Assembly (NCBI RefSeq): GCF_001037495.1
Contig: NZ_KQ089822.1
Coordinates: 3,739,938 to 3,803,937 of the forward strand
Direction of reading: 5' to 3'
From: Citrobacter sp. MGH106
GTDB taxonomy: Bacteria > Pseudomonadota > Gammaproteobacteria > Enterobacterales > Enterobacteriaceae
Length of the DNA: 64,000 nt
Below, piece after piece: positions 21,735 through 31,731 of this stretch. Below the pieces are notes generated by a model, which worked only from the letters and a program-made list of their open reading frames with translations, was not told where the DNA came from and did not search any database. The position numbers and the translations under genes were made by a program. Each line of letters begins with the position of its first letter. The stretch's first letter is position 1.

Positions 21735-24197
21735 TTAGACTCCTAACTTCCATGAAAGGGTACGTAGCAGGTCGGCAAAGACACCCGCCGCAGTCACATC
21801 GTTACCCGCACCATATCCGCGTAGCACCAGCGGCAATGGCTGATAGTAGTGGCTATAGAAGGCCAGCGCATTTTCACCGTTTTTCACTTTGAACAACGGA
21901 TCGTTGCCGTCCACTTCAGCTATTTTCACGCAGCAAACGCCATCTTCTTCAATATTGCCAACATAGCGCAATACTTTGCCCTCATCACGGGCTTTCGCCA
22001 CACGAGCGGCAAAGGCCTGGTCCAGCCGCGACAGATTGGCCATAAATGTTGTAACGTCGCCTGAATCGTCAAAACCTTGCGGCAACACCGGTTCAATAAC
22101 GATATCAGAGAGCTCCAGTTCGCGTCCGGTTTCGCGGGCGAGGATCAGCAACTTACGCGCGACATCCATCCCGGAAAGATCGTCACGCGGATCAGGTTCG
22201 GTGTAGCCCATTTCACGCGCCATAATAGTGGCCTGCGAGAAGCTCATTCCTTCATCCAGTTTGCCGAAAATAAACGACAGTGAACCAGACAGAATTCCGG
22301 AAAATCGCTGCAGTTCATCGCCTGCACTGAGCAGGTTTTGTAGGTTTTCGATAACCGGTAAACCCGCCCCCACGTTGGTGTCGTAGAGGAATTTACGCCG
22401 CGATTTTGCCGCGGCAAAGCGCAACTGATGGTAATAATCCATCGATGAAGTGTTGGCTTTTTTGTTCGGGGTTACTACATGGAAGCCTTCACGCAGGAAG
22501 TCAGCATACTGATCTGCCACAGCCTGACTTGAAGTACAGTCAACAATCACCGGATTGAGCAGATGATATTCTTTCACCAGGCGAATTAAGCGACCGAGGT
22601 TGAAAGGTTCCTTTGCTTGAGCCAGCCCCGCCTGCCAGTTTTCCAGGTTCAGACCGTGAACATTTGTGAGTAAAGCCTTTGAGTTCGCCACGCCGCAAAC
22701 ACGTAAATCAATATGCTTACTCTTCAGCCAGCTCTGCTGGCGTTTTAACTGTTCAAGCAGTGCTGTCCCCACACCGCCAACACCGATAACAAAGACTTCG
22801 ATCACCTGATCGGTATTGAACAACATCTGATGCGTAACGCGTACACCAGTTGTAGCGTCATCATTGTTTACCACTACCGAAATAGAACGTTCAGACGAAC
22901 CCTGTGCGATGGCAACAATATTGATGTTGGCACGCGCCAGTGCCGCAAAGAACTTGGCGGAGATGCCACGCAGCGTGCGCATACCGTCACCAACCACCGA
23001 GATGATCGCCAGACGCTCTGTCACTGCCAGAGGCTCCAGCAGCCCTTCTTTCAGTTCCAGGTAGAATTCATCCTGCATAGCACGCTGAGCACGCACGCAG
23101 TCGCCCTGCGGTACGCAGAAACTGATGCTGTATTCAGAGGAGGATTGAGTGATCAGCACCACGGAGATACCCGCACGAGACATCGCAGCAAAAACGCGTG
23201 CTGCCATTCCCACCATCCCTTTCATTCCTGGCCCCGAAACGCTAAACATCGCCATATTGTTCAGGTTAGAAATGCCTTTTACCGGCAAGTCGTCTTCATC
23301 GCAGCTGGCGCCAATCAGCGTACCCGGCGCTTGCGGGTTACCGGTGTTTTTAATCAGGCAGGGGATCTGGAACTGGGCAATCGGAGTGATGGTACGCGGA
23401 TGAAGAACTTTGGCACCGAAGTAAGAAAGCTCCATCGCTTCCTGATAAGACATCGATTTAAGTAGCCTGGCATCAGGAACCTGACGTGGATCACAGGTAT
23501 AAACACCGTCAACATCAGTCCAGATTTCACAACAGTCTGCACGTAAACAGGCAGCCAGCACGGCAGCAGAGTAGTCAGATCCGTTGCGTCCCAATACCAC
23601 TAATTCGCCTTTTTCATTCCCGGCAGTAAAGCCCGCCATCAGTATCATATGATCAGCAGGAATACGGCTGGCAGCAATGCGACGAGTAGATTCAGTGATA
23701 TCAACGGTAGATTCGAGGTAATGACCAACCGCCAGCAGTTTTTCAACCGGGTCGATAACAGTAACGTTATGTCCGCGCGCTTCAAGCAAACCTGCCATGA
23801 TGGCGATCGACATTTTTTCACCACGGCAGATAAGCGCAGCATTGATGCTGTCCGGACACTGTCCCAACAGGCTGATGCCGTGCAGGACATGCTTAATCTG
23901 GGCAAATTCTTGTTCAACAAAAGTTTTGAGTTGAGCCAGCGGGAAATCCGGCTGCGCAGCAGCAAGACCGACCAAAAGCTCAGAGAAAATACGTTCGGCG
24001 TCACTGATATTTGGTAAAGCGTCCTGACCACCGATGGTCTTCTCAATCATCGCCACCAGATGGTTAGTAATTTTTGCGGGGGCAGACAGAACGGTCGCGA
24101 CCTGCCCCTGCCTGGCATTGCTTTCCAGAATATCGGCCACTCGCAGAAAGCGCTCTGCATTTGCCACTGATGTACCGCCGAACTTCAACACTCGCAT
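21735..24197 (-). CDS. thrA: Bifunctional aspartokinase I / homoserine dehydrogenase I
   Basis: Catalyses the first and third steps of threonine synthesis. It is 820 aa, as in E. coli. The aspartokinase domain (1-290) opens with [14 protein letters not shown]; two ACT regulatory domains (about 310-460) include [17 protein letters not shown] and mediate threonine feedback. The homoserine dehydrogenase domain (about 465-820) begins with the Rossmann motif [17 protein letters not shown]. The start ATG follows GAGG. Expression is set by the thrL attenuator just upstream. Confidence 0.98.
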   Translation of the reverse strand: MRVLKFGGTSVANAERFLRVADILESNARQGQVATVLSAPAKITNHLVAMIEKTIGGQDALPNISDAERIFSELLVGLAAAQPDFPLAQLKTFVEQEFAQIKHVLHGISLLGQCPDSINAALICRGEKMSIAIMAGLLEARGHNVTVIDPVEKLLAVGHYLESTVDITESTRRIAASRIPADHMILMAGFTAGNEKGELVVLGRNGSDYSAAVLAACLRADCCEIWTDVDGVYTCDPRQVPDARLLKSMSYQEAMELSYFGAKVLHPRTITPIAQFQIPCLIKNTGNPQAPGTLIGASCDEDDLPVKGISNLNNMAMFSVSGPGMKGMVGMAARVFAAMSRAGISVVLITQSSSEYSISFCVPQGDCVRAQRAMQDEFYLELKEGLLEPLAVTERLAIISVVGDGMRTLRGISAKFFAALARANINIVAIAQGSSERSISVVVNNDDATTGVRVTHQMLFNTDQVIEVFVIGVGGVGTALLEQLKRQQSWLKSKHIDLRVCGVANSKALLTNVHGLNLENWQAGLAQAKEPFNLGRLIRLVKEYHLLNPVIVDCTSSQAVADQYADFLREGFHVVTPNKKANTSSMDYYHQLRFAAAKSRRKFLYDTNVGAGLPVIENLQNLLSAGDELQRFSGILSGSLSFIFGKLDEGMSFSQATIMAREMGYTEPDPRDDLSGMDVARKLLILARETGRELELSDIVIEPVLPQGFDDSGDVTTFMANLSRLDQAFAARVAKARDEGKVLRYVGNIEEDGVCCVKIAEVDGNDPLFKVKNGENALAFYSHYYQPLPLVLRGYGAGNDVTAAGVFADLLRTLSWKLGV

Positions 24198-24221
24198 GGT
24201 TTACCTCGTTACCTTTGGTCG

Positions 24222-24258
24222 AAAAAAAAGCCCGCACTGTTTAGGTGCGGGCTTTTTT
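24222..24258 (-). terminator. thr operon attenuator
   Basis: GCCCGCAC (24230-24237) pairs with GTGCGGGC (24245-24252), extended by A/T pairs, with a run of T on the minus strand. It lies between thrL and thrA and is the transcription attenuator whose formation depends on ribosome stalling in thrL. Confidence 0.95.
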
Positions 24259-24276
24259 CTGTGTTTCCTGTACGCG

Positions 24277-24345
<69 letters not shown>

Positions 24346-24385
24346 GTTGTGTGCTCTGTAATTATTCTGTGCTGTATTCTTTTAG

Positions 24386-24413
24386 GGTTAAAGTATCTTA
24401 TGACCTAAGTCAA
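24386..24413 (-). promoter_or_regulatory. thr operon promoter
   Basis: On the minus strand TTGACT (complement of 24408-24413), followed by TAGGTCATAAG, corresponds to the E. coli thr promoter -35 region. The -10 is less clear; TTAACC (24386-24391) gives a 16-base spacer. The leader peptide starts about 45 bases downstream. Confidence 0.65.
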
Positions 24414-24547
24414 TAAATTTTTAAATTGATCACACTCCGAAACTTGTTCACGAGCGACTGCCTACTCTTTTACTTTCAACCAATACAGCGTGCCATGCCC
24501 ACTTGAAGTCAGAGTCAAACACCATAAAAAACAAAAAATGTGAAATT

Positions 24548-25234
24548 TTATTTTGTGATGTTTTTTTCAATATCATGTAGAAAACGGTGCAACATTGCCG
24601 TGTCTCGCTGCCCTAACAGGCCCATTCGCTGTTGCAGCCAATCCGTTAGTTTGATGTCATCAGCAACGTCCAGCGTGGTTAATAAACGTAAAACACGTGC
24701 GCGTAATGCCTGTAACTGAAGCTCATCTGTCGGCTCAATGGTTTTTGTGGGCTGTTGTATTAAACCTGCTAATTGATAGCAATACACCATCACCGCCTGC
24801 CCCAGATTGAGTGAAGGATAGTCGGCAACCATGGGGACACCGGTCAGTACATCGGCCAGAGCTAATTCATCGTTTGTCAGGCCTGAATCTTCACGACCAA
24901 AAACCAGCGCGGCGTGTTCCATCCATGCAGATTTTTCTTCCAACAAGGGGACCAGCTCGACAGGAGTGGCGTAATAATGGAACTTCGCGCGGCTGCGCGC
25001 CGTGGTGGCGACGGTAAAATCAACATCATGAAGCGCTTCAGCCAGCGTTGAAAAAACGTTAATATTATCAATAATATCACCTGAGCCATGCGCAACCCAT
25101 CGCGTCGCAGGCTCCAGGTGAGCCAGGCTGTCAACGATCCGCAACTCGGCAAAACCCATGGTTTTCATAGCACGGGCAGCCGCACCAATATTTTCTGCTC
25201 TGGCAGGGGCTACCAGAATAATAGTTAAACGCAT
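24548..25234 (-). CDS. lasT: TrmH-family RNA methyltransferase LasT (YjtD)
   Basis: Predicted SPOUT-class, S-adenosylmethionine-dependent RNA ribose methyltransferase, 228 aa as in E. coli YjtD. The family's three motifs are visible: an N-terminal PARAENIGAAARAMKTMG, LVFGREDSGLT in the middle, and PSLNLGQAVMVYCYQL, which form the knotted cofactor site. The exact RNA target is not established; it is paralogous to TrmJ. It stands alone between thrL and yjjY, about 205 bases upstream of the thr leader. Confidence 0.92.
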   Translation of the reverse strand: MRLTIILVAPARAENIGAAARAMKTMGFAELRIVDSLAHLEPATRWVAHGSGDIIDNINVFSTLAEALHDVDFTVATTARSRAKFHYYATPVELVPLLEEKSAWMEHAALVFGREDSGLTNDELALADVLTGVPMVADYPSLNLGQAVMVYCYQLAGLIQQPTKTIEPTDELQLQALRARVLRLLTTLDVADDIKLTDWLQQRMGLLGQRDTAMLHRFLHDIEKNITK

Positions 25235-25633
25235 TTCGATACTCTTTTTGGCCAGTCTGCAGATAATAATGTGATGCCCATCAACATATTACGCAGCGCG
25301 AATTTACATATTTTTAACAGAAATCACTGAAAATGCATTCCACATTCAGTAAAAAATGCTAAACTATTTCGTGGATTTACTATTACTTTTTTTGTTAACA
25401 GAAGTTGTATATCCTTCTGTTTATCCATGATAATTTAATTGAAAATGGATCTCATTCATTGGATTCATTACATTTATTAGTTTGCGAGTGCAACTAGTTG
25501 TATTATTGCATTTTTGTGATGAAAGCTAACATTTGGATACGATGATTTCATCAAACTGTTAACGTGCTACAATTGAACTTGATATATGTCAACGAAGCGT
25601 AGTTTTATTGGGTGTCCGGTACGTCTTAGCCTG
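25235..25633. promoter_or_regulatory. Gene-free region before yjjY/arcA with FNR site
   Basis: About 400 AT-rich bases with no credible gene. The right-hand end holds a near-consensus FNR box at 25579-25592, described separately. It should contain the lasT promoter and the distal arcA promoters; in E. coli arcA has several starts and a long leader. The exact promoters cannot be assigned from sequence alone. Confidence 0.6.
25579..25592 (+). promoter_or_regulatory. FNR box upstream of arcA
   Basis: TTGAT-ATAT-GTCAA matches the FNR consensus TTGATNNNNATCAA at nine of ten defined bases. In E. coli FNR activates arcA anaerobically from an upstream promoter, so this is the likely counterpart, about 280 bases before the arcA ATG. 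Confidence 0.8.
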
Positions 25634-25774
25634 TTATGTTGCTGTTAAAATGGTTAGGATGACAGCCGTTTTTGACACTGTCGGGTCCAGAGGGAAAGTG
25701 CCCACGACCAAGCTAATGATGTTGTTGACGTTGATGGAAAGTGCATCAAGAACGCAATTACGTACTTTAGTCAT
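25634..25774 (-). CDS. yjjY: Microprotein YjjY
   Basis: A 46-codon reading frame starting MTKVRNCVLDALSINVNN, encoded antisense to the arcA leader region. It matches the E. coli K-12 YjjY protein at nearly every residue as I recall it, and the same length is kept. Conservation supports translation, but it may also reflect constraint from arcA regulatory sequence on the other strand. Function unknown; the C-terminal part is hydrophobic (TAVILTILTAT). Confidence 0.7.
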   Translation of the reverse strand: MTKVRNCVLDALSINVNNIISLVVGTFPLDPTVSKTAVILTILTAT

Positions 25775-25869
25775 GTTACGCCGATCATGTTAATTTACGA
25801 CATGCATCAGGCAGGTCAGGGACTTTTGTACTTCCTGTTTCGATTTAGTTGGCAATTTAGGTAGCAAAC

Positions 25870-26586
25870 ATGCAGACCCCGCACATTCTTATCGTTGAAG
25901 ACGAGTTAGTAACACGCAACACGTTGAAAAGCATTTTCGAAGCGGAAGGCTATGATGTATTCGAGGCGACAGATGGCGCGGAAATGCATCAGATCCTCTC
26001 TGAATATGACATCAACCTTGTGATTATGGATATCAATCTGCCAGGCAAAAACGGTCTTCTGTTAGCGCGTGAACTACGTGAACAAGCTAACGTTGCGCTG
26101 ATGTTCCTGACGGGCCGTGATAACGAAGTCGACAAAATTCTCGGCCTCGAAATCGGCGCTGACGATTACATCACCAAGCCGTTTAACCCACGTGAACTGA
26201 CTATCCGTGCTCGTAACCTGCTGTCCCGTACCATGAATCTGGGCACGGTCAGCGAAGAGCGTCGTAGCGTCGAAAGCTACAAGTTCAATGGTTGGGAACT
26301 GGATATTAACAGCCGTTCTCTAATCGGTCCTGACGGCGAGCAGTATAAACTGCCACGCAGTGAATTCCGTGCCATGCTTCACTTCTGTGAGAATCCGGGC
26401 AAAATCCAGTCTCGCGCAGAACTGTTGAAAAAAATGACCGGTCGCGAACTGAAACCGCATGACCGTACCGTTGATGTAACAATCCGCCGCATTCGTAAAC
26501 ATTTCGAATCCACGCCGGATACACCAGAAATCATCGCGACCATTCACGGTGAAGGTTACCGCTTCTGCGGCGACCTGCAGGATTAA
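25870..26586 (+). CDS. arcA: Aerobic respiration control response regulator ArcA
   Basis: OmpR-family response regulator, 238 aa, that with ArcB represses aerobic metabolism when oxygen is low. The receiver domain (1-120) has the acidic pair at 10-11, the phosphorylated Asp54 in IMDINLPG, and TKPFNP around Lys103. The winged-helix DNA-binding domain occupies about 135-235. It stands alone with a long upstream region holding an FNR site, and ends at a strong terminator. Confidence 0.98.
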   Translation: MQTPHILIVEDELVTRNTLKSIFEAEGYDVFEATDGAEMHQILSEYDINLVIMDINLPGKNGLLLARELREQANVALMFLTGRDNEVDKILGLEIGADDYITKPFNPRELTIRARNLLSRTMNLGTVSEERRSVESYKFNGWELDINSRSLIGPDGEQYKLPRSEFRAMLHFCENPGKIQSRAELLKKMTGRELKPHDRTVDVTIRRIRKHFESTPDTPEIIATIHGEGYRFCGDLQD

Positions 26587-26604
26587 TTCGATTCTGACTG
26601 GTAT

Positions 26605-26631
26605 AAAAACGGCGCTTTATGCGCCGTTTTT
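26605..26631. terminator. Bidirectional terminator between arcA and creD
   Basis: AAAACGGCGC (26606-26615) pairs with GCGCCGTTTT (26621-26630); T follows on both strands between the convergent arcA and creD genes. Confidence 0.9.
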
Positions 26632-26646
26632 CATTTCATCATTGCC

Positions 26647-27993
26647 CTATTTCCACAAACGCAGCCCGTCATTCTCAGCGGTTTGAACGTCTTTTGGCTT
26701 TGGTTGAGCAAGCGAGTGCCAGTCAAGATGACGCGTCAGGAACATGATCCCGCATAGCGCAAACAACAGCACACCGGTTCCCAGCAATAAAGCGCTGTCC
26801 TGCGAACGCAACAGCACCCACATCACCCCATCCAGAGACAGCAGCGCCACTGTGAACAAAATACTGTTACGCCATCCCTGCAATATCGCCTGTAAATAAA
26901 CGCCGTTCATCAACGCACCAACCATGCTGGCAATGATCCACGCCGCCGTAAAGCCAATATGTTCTGACAGCGCCAACAGCAACAGATAAAACATCACCAG
27001 CGATAACCCCACCAGCAGATACTGCATAGGATGCAGACGAAGATTGCTCATACACTCGAGTACAAAGAAAGACATAAAGGTCAGTACTATTAACAAGCTG
27101 GCATACTTTGTTGCTCTGTCCGTCAATTGATACTGATCCGCAGGCGTGGCCACAGCTACGCTAAATGCAGGCATTCCCTGCCAGCCAATTTTCTCCCCCT
27201 CAAAGCGTTCGCCCAGGTTATTGGCAAACCAACTGCTTTGCCATTGGGCCTTAAACCCTGACTCGCTGACTTCGCGCTTTGCCGGAAGAAAGTCCCCCAG
27301 AAAGTTGGGATGAGGCCAGTTGCTGGTTAAGGTCATTTCGCTGCTACGCCCCACCGGAACGACAGAGAAATCTCCGGTTCCACTCAGATTGAGTGACAAT
27401 GCCAGACTGAGATCCTTCTCCACCCAGTCGGCATCCGGTAGCGGAATATGGATCCCCTGAGCACGCCCATTCAACCCCGTTCCGGGCTCAACCGTTAGTG
27501 AAACTCCGTTGACCTGCGGTGCATTGACTACGCCAATACCTCGGGCATCACCTACACCAACCACAATAAACGGTTTTCCCACAGTCACATTCGGATGATT
27601 CAATTCACTCAGACGCTCAGCATTAAACTCTGCCCGCACTGACATACCGTTATGCCAGACCTGTCCCTCGTAAATACCGATCCTTCGTGCTTCGACGTCC
27701 TGATTTGCCTCTACCATTAACGACTCTGGCAGCCAGAAATGGATAAAGCTGCGCTTACGCAGGACCTTTTTGTCATCTTCCAGCTCGGTATAAACTTCTG
27801 TCACGGGAATAGCGATCAGTGGACCAACCATCTTCTGCGGCCCACTGGTACTCTGTCGGATGGCATCTTCTACTGCACTGCGGTAATCCGATCGCTCAAC
27901 GATAATTTGTCTGACCATTGTCAGAGGAATTAATAACAGCAGCATTGCACCACTTAAGGTGACTATTTTCCAAAACAGGGGGGATTTCAACAT
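26647..27993 (-). CDS. creD: Inner membrane protein CreD
   Basis: A 448-aa inner-membrane protein of the CreD (Cet) family. It has one N-terminal helix (about 10-30), a large periplasmic domain to about residue 285 and about five to six C-terminal helices. It is induced by CreBC, and raised levels in mutants change envelope properties such as colicin E2 tolerance. The biochemical role is unknown. It has its own promoter region with a cre-tag at 28055-28070, immediately after creC. Confidence 0.95.
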   Translation of the reverse strand: MLKSPLFWKIVTLSGAMLLLLIPLTMVRQIIVERSDYRSAVEDAIRQSTSGPQKMVGPLIAIPVTEVYTELEDDKKVLRKRSFIHFWLPESLMVEANQDVEARRIGIYEGQVWHNGMSVRAEFNAERLSELNHPNVTVGKPFIVVGVGDARGIGVVNAPQVNGVSLTVEPGTGLNGRAQGIHIPLPDADWVEKDLSLALSLNLSGTGDFSVVPVGRSSEMTLTSNWPHPNFLGDFLPAKREVSESGFKAQWQSSWFANNLGERFEGEKIGWQGMPAFSVAVATPADQYQLTDRATKYASLLIVLTFMSFFVLECMSNLRLHPMQYLLVGLSLVMFYLLLLALSEHIGFTAAWIIASMVGALMNGVYLQAILQGWRNSILFTVALLSLDGVMWVLLRSQDSALLLGTGVLLFALCGIMFLTRHLDWHSLAQPKPKDVQTAENDGLRLWK

Positions 27994-28050
27994 AGCGTTC
28001 TCCTTTGCAATGCCAGCAAGGTAAAACAGCTATGTGCGGGGAGTTTGAAG

Positions 28051-29475
28051 TTATGTGAAGTGACGGTGAAGCGTCAACGAAGCCTGCACCCCACCTTCGG
28101 AACGGTTATGCAGTACCACTTCACCGTTAAGCAGTCGCGCGACTTCGCTCACAAATGCCAGACCTAAACCACTGCTCTTCTGCCCATTCTCACGGGGGAG
28201 CGAGTAAAAACGTTCAAAAATACGTGGCAGCGCAAAGTCAGGGATACCGCTTCCGCTGTCCGTAATCTGCAATGTGACTCTCTCATCCTGCTGATATGCA
28301 CTAAGGATAATGTTTCCCTTCTCCGGTGTGAAGTCGATGGCGTTATCAAGTAAATTACCTACTGCCTGCTCCAGTAACGCAGGATCAGCCGCGACAATCA
28401 GTGATGAAGGCACAATAGTAAGCGTGATGTTCTTAGCCGCTAACTGGACGCTACGCGCGTCACGCAACTGAACAAATAGCGCATCTACCGCCACGGGGAT
28501 GAATGAAATATCCTGCCGGTTTTCCAGTCGCGCCTGCCGTAGCAGGGTTTCAACCAGCACCTGCATGCGCGCATTTTGCGTCAGAATATTTTCGGTAAAG
28601 CGCGCAACCACATTAGGCGGCGGGCCTTCACGCAAAATCTCCGCCGCACCGCGAATAGCTGCCAGTGGACTTTTCAGTTCATGCGTTAACGCGTAGACGT
28701 ACTGCTCAATGTAATTCTTACCCTCCAGCTTCAGACGCATACTTTCCAGCGCCTGCGCCAGTTTACGTAGCTCACTGCTGCCTAAATCAGGTAAGGCAAC
28801 GGGTCGATTCTCCGTTACGGAATCAGCATAGCGCGCCAGTCTGGCAATAGATCGGTTTATCCACCACACCATCCCTGCGCCAATCACCAATGCAATACCC
28901 AGCAACACCGCACTCGCCCATAGCATCCGCCGTTCACTACGCTTAATAACCGGTGCCATTGCCGCATTCGGTTTGCCGACGCTAAGAACGCCGATAATAC
29001 GCCCGCCATCTATAATCGGTGCGGCAACGTACATGACTGAGCTTTCCGGATCGTCTGAATTTTGTGGCGTACTACGTGCGCCATACTGCCCGCGCAGCGT
29101 TAACCAAACGTCGTTCCAGCGGGAATAATCTTCACCGACGGCTTTGTTGGCAGAGTCAAACAACACCCTACCCTGTGCGTCCGTCATGTAGACATGGTAC
29201 TCATTTCGAACTTTGTTAATACCGCTGATATTGGCGCGAAAAGGACGATCGTGCAGTTGCGAAAATGCCTGCGCCAACTTGCCGTTAGCAGGGTCGCCTG
29301 AAAGAAGATCATCACGAGCCAGCGCGGCTAATAACGTAGCTGTATCAATCAGGGTGCCTTCTGTAGCACGGCGAACGCCAGGCTTAATCTCCTGCACAAA
29401 GATAGACAAAACGAACCAGGCAGCAACGGCCACGATCAGAAAGTAGCCCAGCAGCAAACGCATGCCGATGCGCAT
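28051..29475 (-). CDS. creC: Sensor histidine kinase CreC
   Basis: Inner-membrane sensor kinase, 474 aa, partner of CreB, responding to carbon source and fermentation conditions. It has a first helix at about 8-27, a periplasmic sensing domain to about 185, a second helix (about 186-207), HAMP, and the phosphoacceptor His265 in LTHELKSPLAAIRG. The ATPase domain has N and G boxes (LLDNAIDF, DSGSGI, GLGLAF). Its ATG overlaps the creB stop by one base. The codons before its stop form part of the cre-tag of creD. Confidence 0.97.
   Translation of the reverse strand: MRIGMRLLLGYFLIVAVAAWFVLSIFVQEIKPGVRRATEGTLIDTATLLAALARDDLLSGDPANGKLAQAFSQLHDRPFRANISGINKVRNEYHVYMTDAQGRVLFDSANKAVGEDYSRWNDVWLTLRGQYGARSTPQNSDDPESSVMYVAAPIIDGGRIIGVLSVGKPNAAMAPVIKRSERRMLWASAVLLGIALVIGAGMVWWINRSIARLARYADSVTENRPVALPDLGSSELRKLAQALESMRLKLEGKNYIEQYVYALTHELKSPLAAIRGAAEILREGPPPNVVARFTENILTQNARMQVLVETLLRQARLENRQDISFIPVAVDALFVQLRDARSVQLAAKNITLTIVPSSLIVAADPALLEQAVGNLLDNAIDFTPEKGNIILSAYQQDERVTLQITDSGSGIPDFALPRIFERFYSLPRENGQKSSGLGLAFVSEVARLLNGEVVLHNRSEGGVQASLTLHRHFT
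28055..28070 (-). promoter_or_regulatory. cre-tag (CreB operator) before creD
   Basis: On the minus strand the sequence is TTCAC-CGTCAC-TTCAC, a perfect TTCACnnnnnnTTCAC direct repeat, the established CreB~P binding site. It overlaps the final codons of creC and lies about 60 bases upstream of the creD ATG. Confidence 0.9.
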
Positions 29476-30164
29476 CAGACGCTCCTCAGGCTATACCCCA
29501 TACCGCGATGAGTGTTAATCGGCGAGAGTTCGGGATTAATCGCCCGCAGTTTGGCACGCAACGTTTTAATATGCGTATCGACAGTCCTGTCAAAGGTATC
29601 CTGAGCATCGGCCCAGACTAAATCCATCAACTGTTGGCGAGAATAGATACGTCCCGGCGACATCAGCAATGTTTTCAGCAGCAGGAATTCATAGCGCGTC
29701 AGGCTTAGCGGTATGCCAAACCAGGCGATCTGCGCGGCAGGTTCATTAAGTTCAAAATCACCAAAACGCGTCGACGATGATGGAGCGGAAAATTTTTTCA
29801 CCCGTCGGAGCAGCGAGCGTACACGGGCACAGACCTCACGCGGCGAGAAAGGTTTCGCAACATAGTCATCCGCGCCAATTTCCAGCCCCAGAAGACGATC
29901 CACTTCATCGCTGCGTGCGGTCAGAAAGAGAATGGGTAAAGCCGGGTGATGTTCCAACAAGCGCCGGCATAGCTCAAAGCCGCTGATATCAGGTAAACCA
30001 ACATCGAGGATTATCGCATCAGGGCAGTGCTGTCGCGCTTTTTCCAGCACCGGCAACCCGCGCTCAAACGCTTCGACACTAAAACCTTCCTGTTGCAGCA
30101 TGTAGATAAGCGTGTCAGCAATTCCCTGCTCATCCTCAACCAACCAGATCAACGGCTGTTGCAT
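29475..30164 (-). CDS. creB: Response regulator CreB
   Basis: OmpR/PhoB-family response regulator of 229 aa. The receiver domain carries Asp54 in IILDVGLPDISG, and a winged-helix output domain fills the C-terminal half. Phosphorylated by CreC, it activates cre-regulon genes such as creD through TTCAC direct repeats. It lies 12 bases after creA and overlaps creC by one base. Confidence 0.97.
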   Translation of the reverse strand: MQQPLIWLVEDEQGIADTLIYMLQQEGFSVEAFERGLPVLEKARQHCPDAIILDVGLPDISGFELCRRLLEHHPALPILFLTARSDEVDRLLGLEIGADDYVAKPFSPREVCARVRSLLRRVKKFSAPSSSTRFGDFELNEPAAQIAWFGIPLSLTRYEFLLLKTLLMSPGRIYSRQQLMDLVWADAQDTFDRTVDTHIKTLRAKLRAINPELSPINTHRGMGYSLRSV

Positions 30165-30176
30165 CTTGCTTCCTTG

Positions 30177-30650
30177 TTATTGTCGCCACGGCATGATGGG
30201 TACTGCACTGATGGCATTTTTAGGCGACCCGTCAACAACCTTATCTGAATAGGCCAGATATGCCAGCGTATTACGTTTCGCATCATAAAAACGTACTACC
30301 TGTAAGGACTTAAACACCAACGATGTACGTTTCTTAAAGACAACCTCACCCTCAGCTTTGCCATTCTTGATTCGGTCGCTCAGTTCAATCGGCCCCACCT
30401 GCTGACAAGAGATCGCGGCATCGGAAGTATCTTCAGCCAGTCCTAACCCGCCCTTGATGCCGCCGGTTTTCGCTCGGCTAACGTAGCAGGTCACATTGGT
30501 AACATCCGGATCGTCAAAAGCTTCGACCACAATTTTATGATCTGGTCCAAACATTTTGAATACCGTATCGACAGAACCAATTTGCTCGGCATGGGCAACC
30601 TGCGCCAGCATCAGCAAAATTGAGGAAATGACTAAGCTCTTATATTTCAT
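30177..30650 (-). CDS. creA: Periplasmic protein CreA
   Basis: A 157-aa exported protein of the CreA family, function unknown. The signal peptide ends after AQVAHA (about residue 21). Two pairs of cysteines in the mature part (VTCYV, ISCQQ) could be disulfide bonded. It is the first gene of creABC(D). The length equals that of E. coli CreA. Confidence 0.94.
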   Translation of the reverse strand: MKYKSLVISSILLMLAQVAHAEQIGSVDTVFKMFGPDHKIVVEAFDDPDVTNVTCYVSRAKTGGIKGGLGLAEDTSDAAISCQQVGPIELSDRIKNGKAEGEVVFKKRTSLVFKSLQVVRFYDAKRNTLAYLAYSDKVVDGSPKNAISAVPIMPWRQ

Positions 30651-30803
30651 ATTGTTACCATTTTTAAAAGTTACTCTGTGTAATTATTCGACATTCTAAG
30701 ATAAAACGTATACAGATCACAGGATTACAATAATCACGCTTTCGTATGCCCGAAAAAAGCATTTATGAGCAAAAAAAACACTGAATGCTAAAACAGCAAA
30801 AAA

Positions 30804-30833
30804 TGCTATTATCCACATACCTGACGTCAGGTA
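30804..30833 (+). promoter_or_regulatory. rob promoter with perfect palindrome
   Basis: An extended -10 (TGC-TATTAT, TATTAT at 30807-30812) is followed by a perfect 16-base palindrome TACCTGACGTCAGGTA at 30818-30833, at or just after the expected transcription start and about 28 bases before the rob ATG. The -35 is weak. The palindrome could be a repressor site. Confidence 0.5.
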
Positions 30834-30861
30834 CTCGTTGTTGAAAGGATGAGGATATTTT

Positions 30862-31731
30862 ATGGATCAGGCTGGCATTATTCGCGACCTATTAGTCTGG
30901 CTGGAAGGTCATCTGGATCAGCCCCTGTCGCTTGACAATGTGGCGGCAAAAGCGGGCTATTCCAAGTGGCACCTGCAGAGAATGTTTAAGGACGTGACGG
31001 GCCATGCTATTGGCGCCTATATCCGCGCCCGTCGTTTATCGAAGTCTGCAGTGGCGCTTCGTCTGACTGCTCGCCCCATTCTTGATATTGCCCTGCAATA
31101 CCGTTTCGACTCTCAACAAACGTTTACTCGCGCGTTCAAAAAGCAATTTGCGCAGACGCCTGCGCTGTATCGCCGCTCGCCAGAATGGAGCGCTTTTGGT
31201 ATTCGTCCGCCGATGAGACTCGGGGAATTTGCTATGCCACCGCATCAGTTCGTGACCCTGGAAGATACGCAACTGCTCGGCACCACGCAAAGTTACTCCT
31301 GCTCACTGGAACAGATCTCAGATTTCCGTCATGAAATGCGTATTCAGTTCTGGCGCGACTTCCTCAGCCAGGCTCCGGCGATCCCGCCTGTTCTATACGG
31401 ACTAAACGAAACGCGTCCAAGCTTTGAAAAAGATGACGAGCAGGAAGTGTTCTATACAACTGCATTAACGCCAGAACAGGCCAATGGATATGTGCAATCA
31501 GCACAACCGATCCTGTTGCAGGGTGGCGAATACGTGATGTTTACGTATGAAGGCTTGGGGACAGGCGTGCAGGAATTTATCCTGACGGTTTACGGCACCT
31601 GTATGCCGATGCTAAACCTCACTCGCCGTAAAGGTCAGGATATAGAGCGATACTATCCGGCAGAAGATGCCAAAGCAGGCGATCGCCCTATTAATCTGCG
31701 CTGCGAATTCCTTATCCCTATTCGCCGCTAA
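30862..31731 (+). CDS. rob: Right-origin-binding protein Rob
   Basis: AraC/XylS-family activator of the mar/sox/rob regulon, 289 aa. The N-terminal DNA-binding domain (about 5-105) has two helix-turn-helix units including NVAAKAGYSKWHLQRMF and the family end motif TPALYRRS. The C-terminal GyrI-like domain (about 120-289) senses bile salts and dipyridyl. Its stop overlaps the stop of convergent gpmB by four bases. Confidence 0.97.
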   Translation: MDQAGIIRDLLVWLEGHLDQPLSLDNVAAKAGYSKWHLQRMFKDVTGHAIGAYIRARRLSKSAVALRLTARPILDIALQYRFDSQQTFTRAFKKQFAQTPALYRRSPEWSAFGIRPPMRLGEFAMPPHQFVTLEDTQLLGTTQSYSCSLEQISDFRHEMRIQFWRDFLSQAPAIPPVLYGLNETRPSFEKDDEQEVFYTTALTPEQANGYVQSAQPILLQGGEYVMFTYEGLGTGVQEFILTVYGTCMPMLNLTRRKGQDIERYYPAEDAKAGDRPINLRCEFLIPIRR

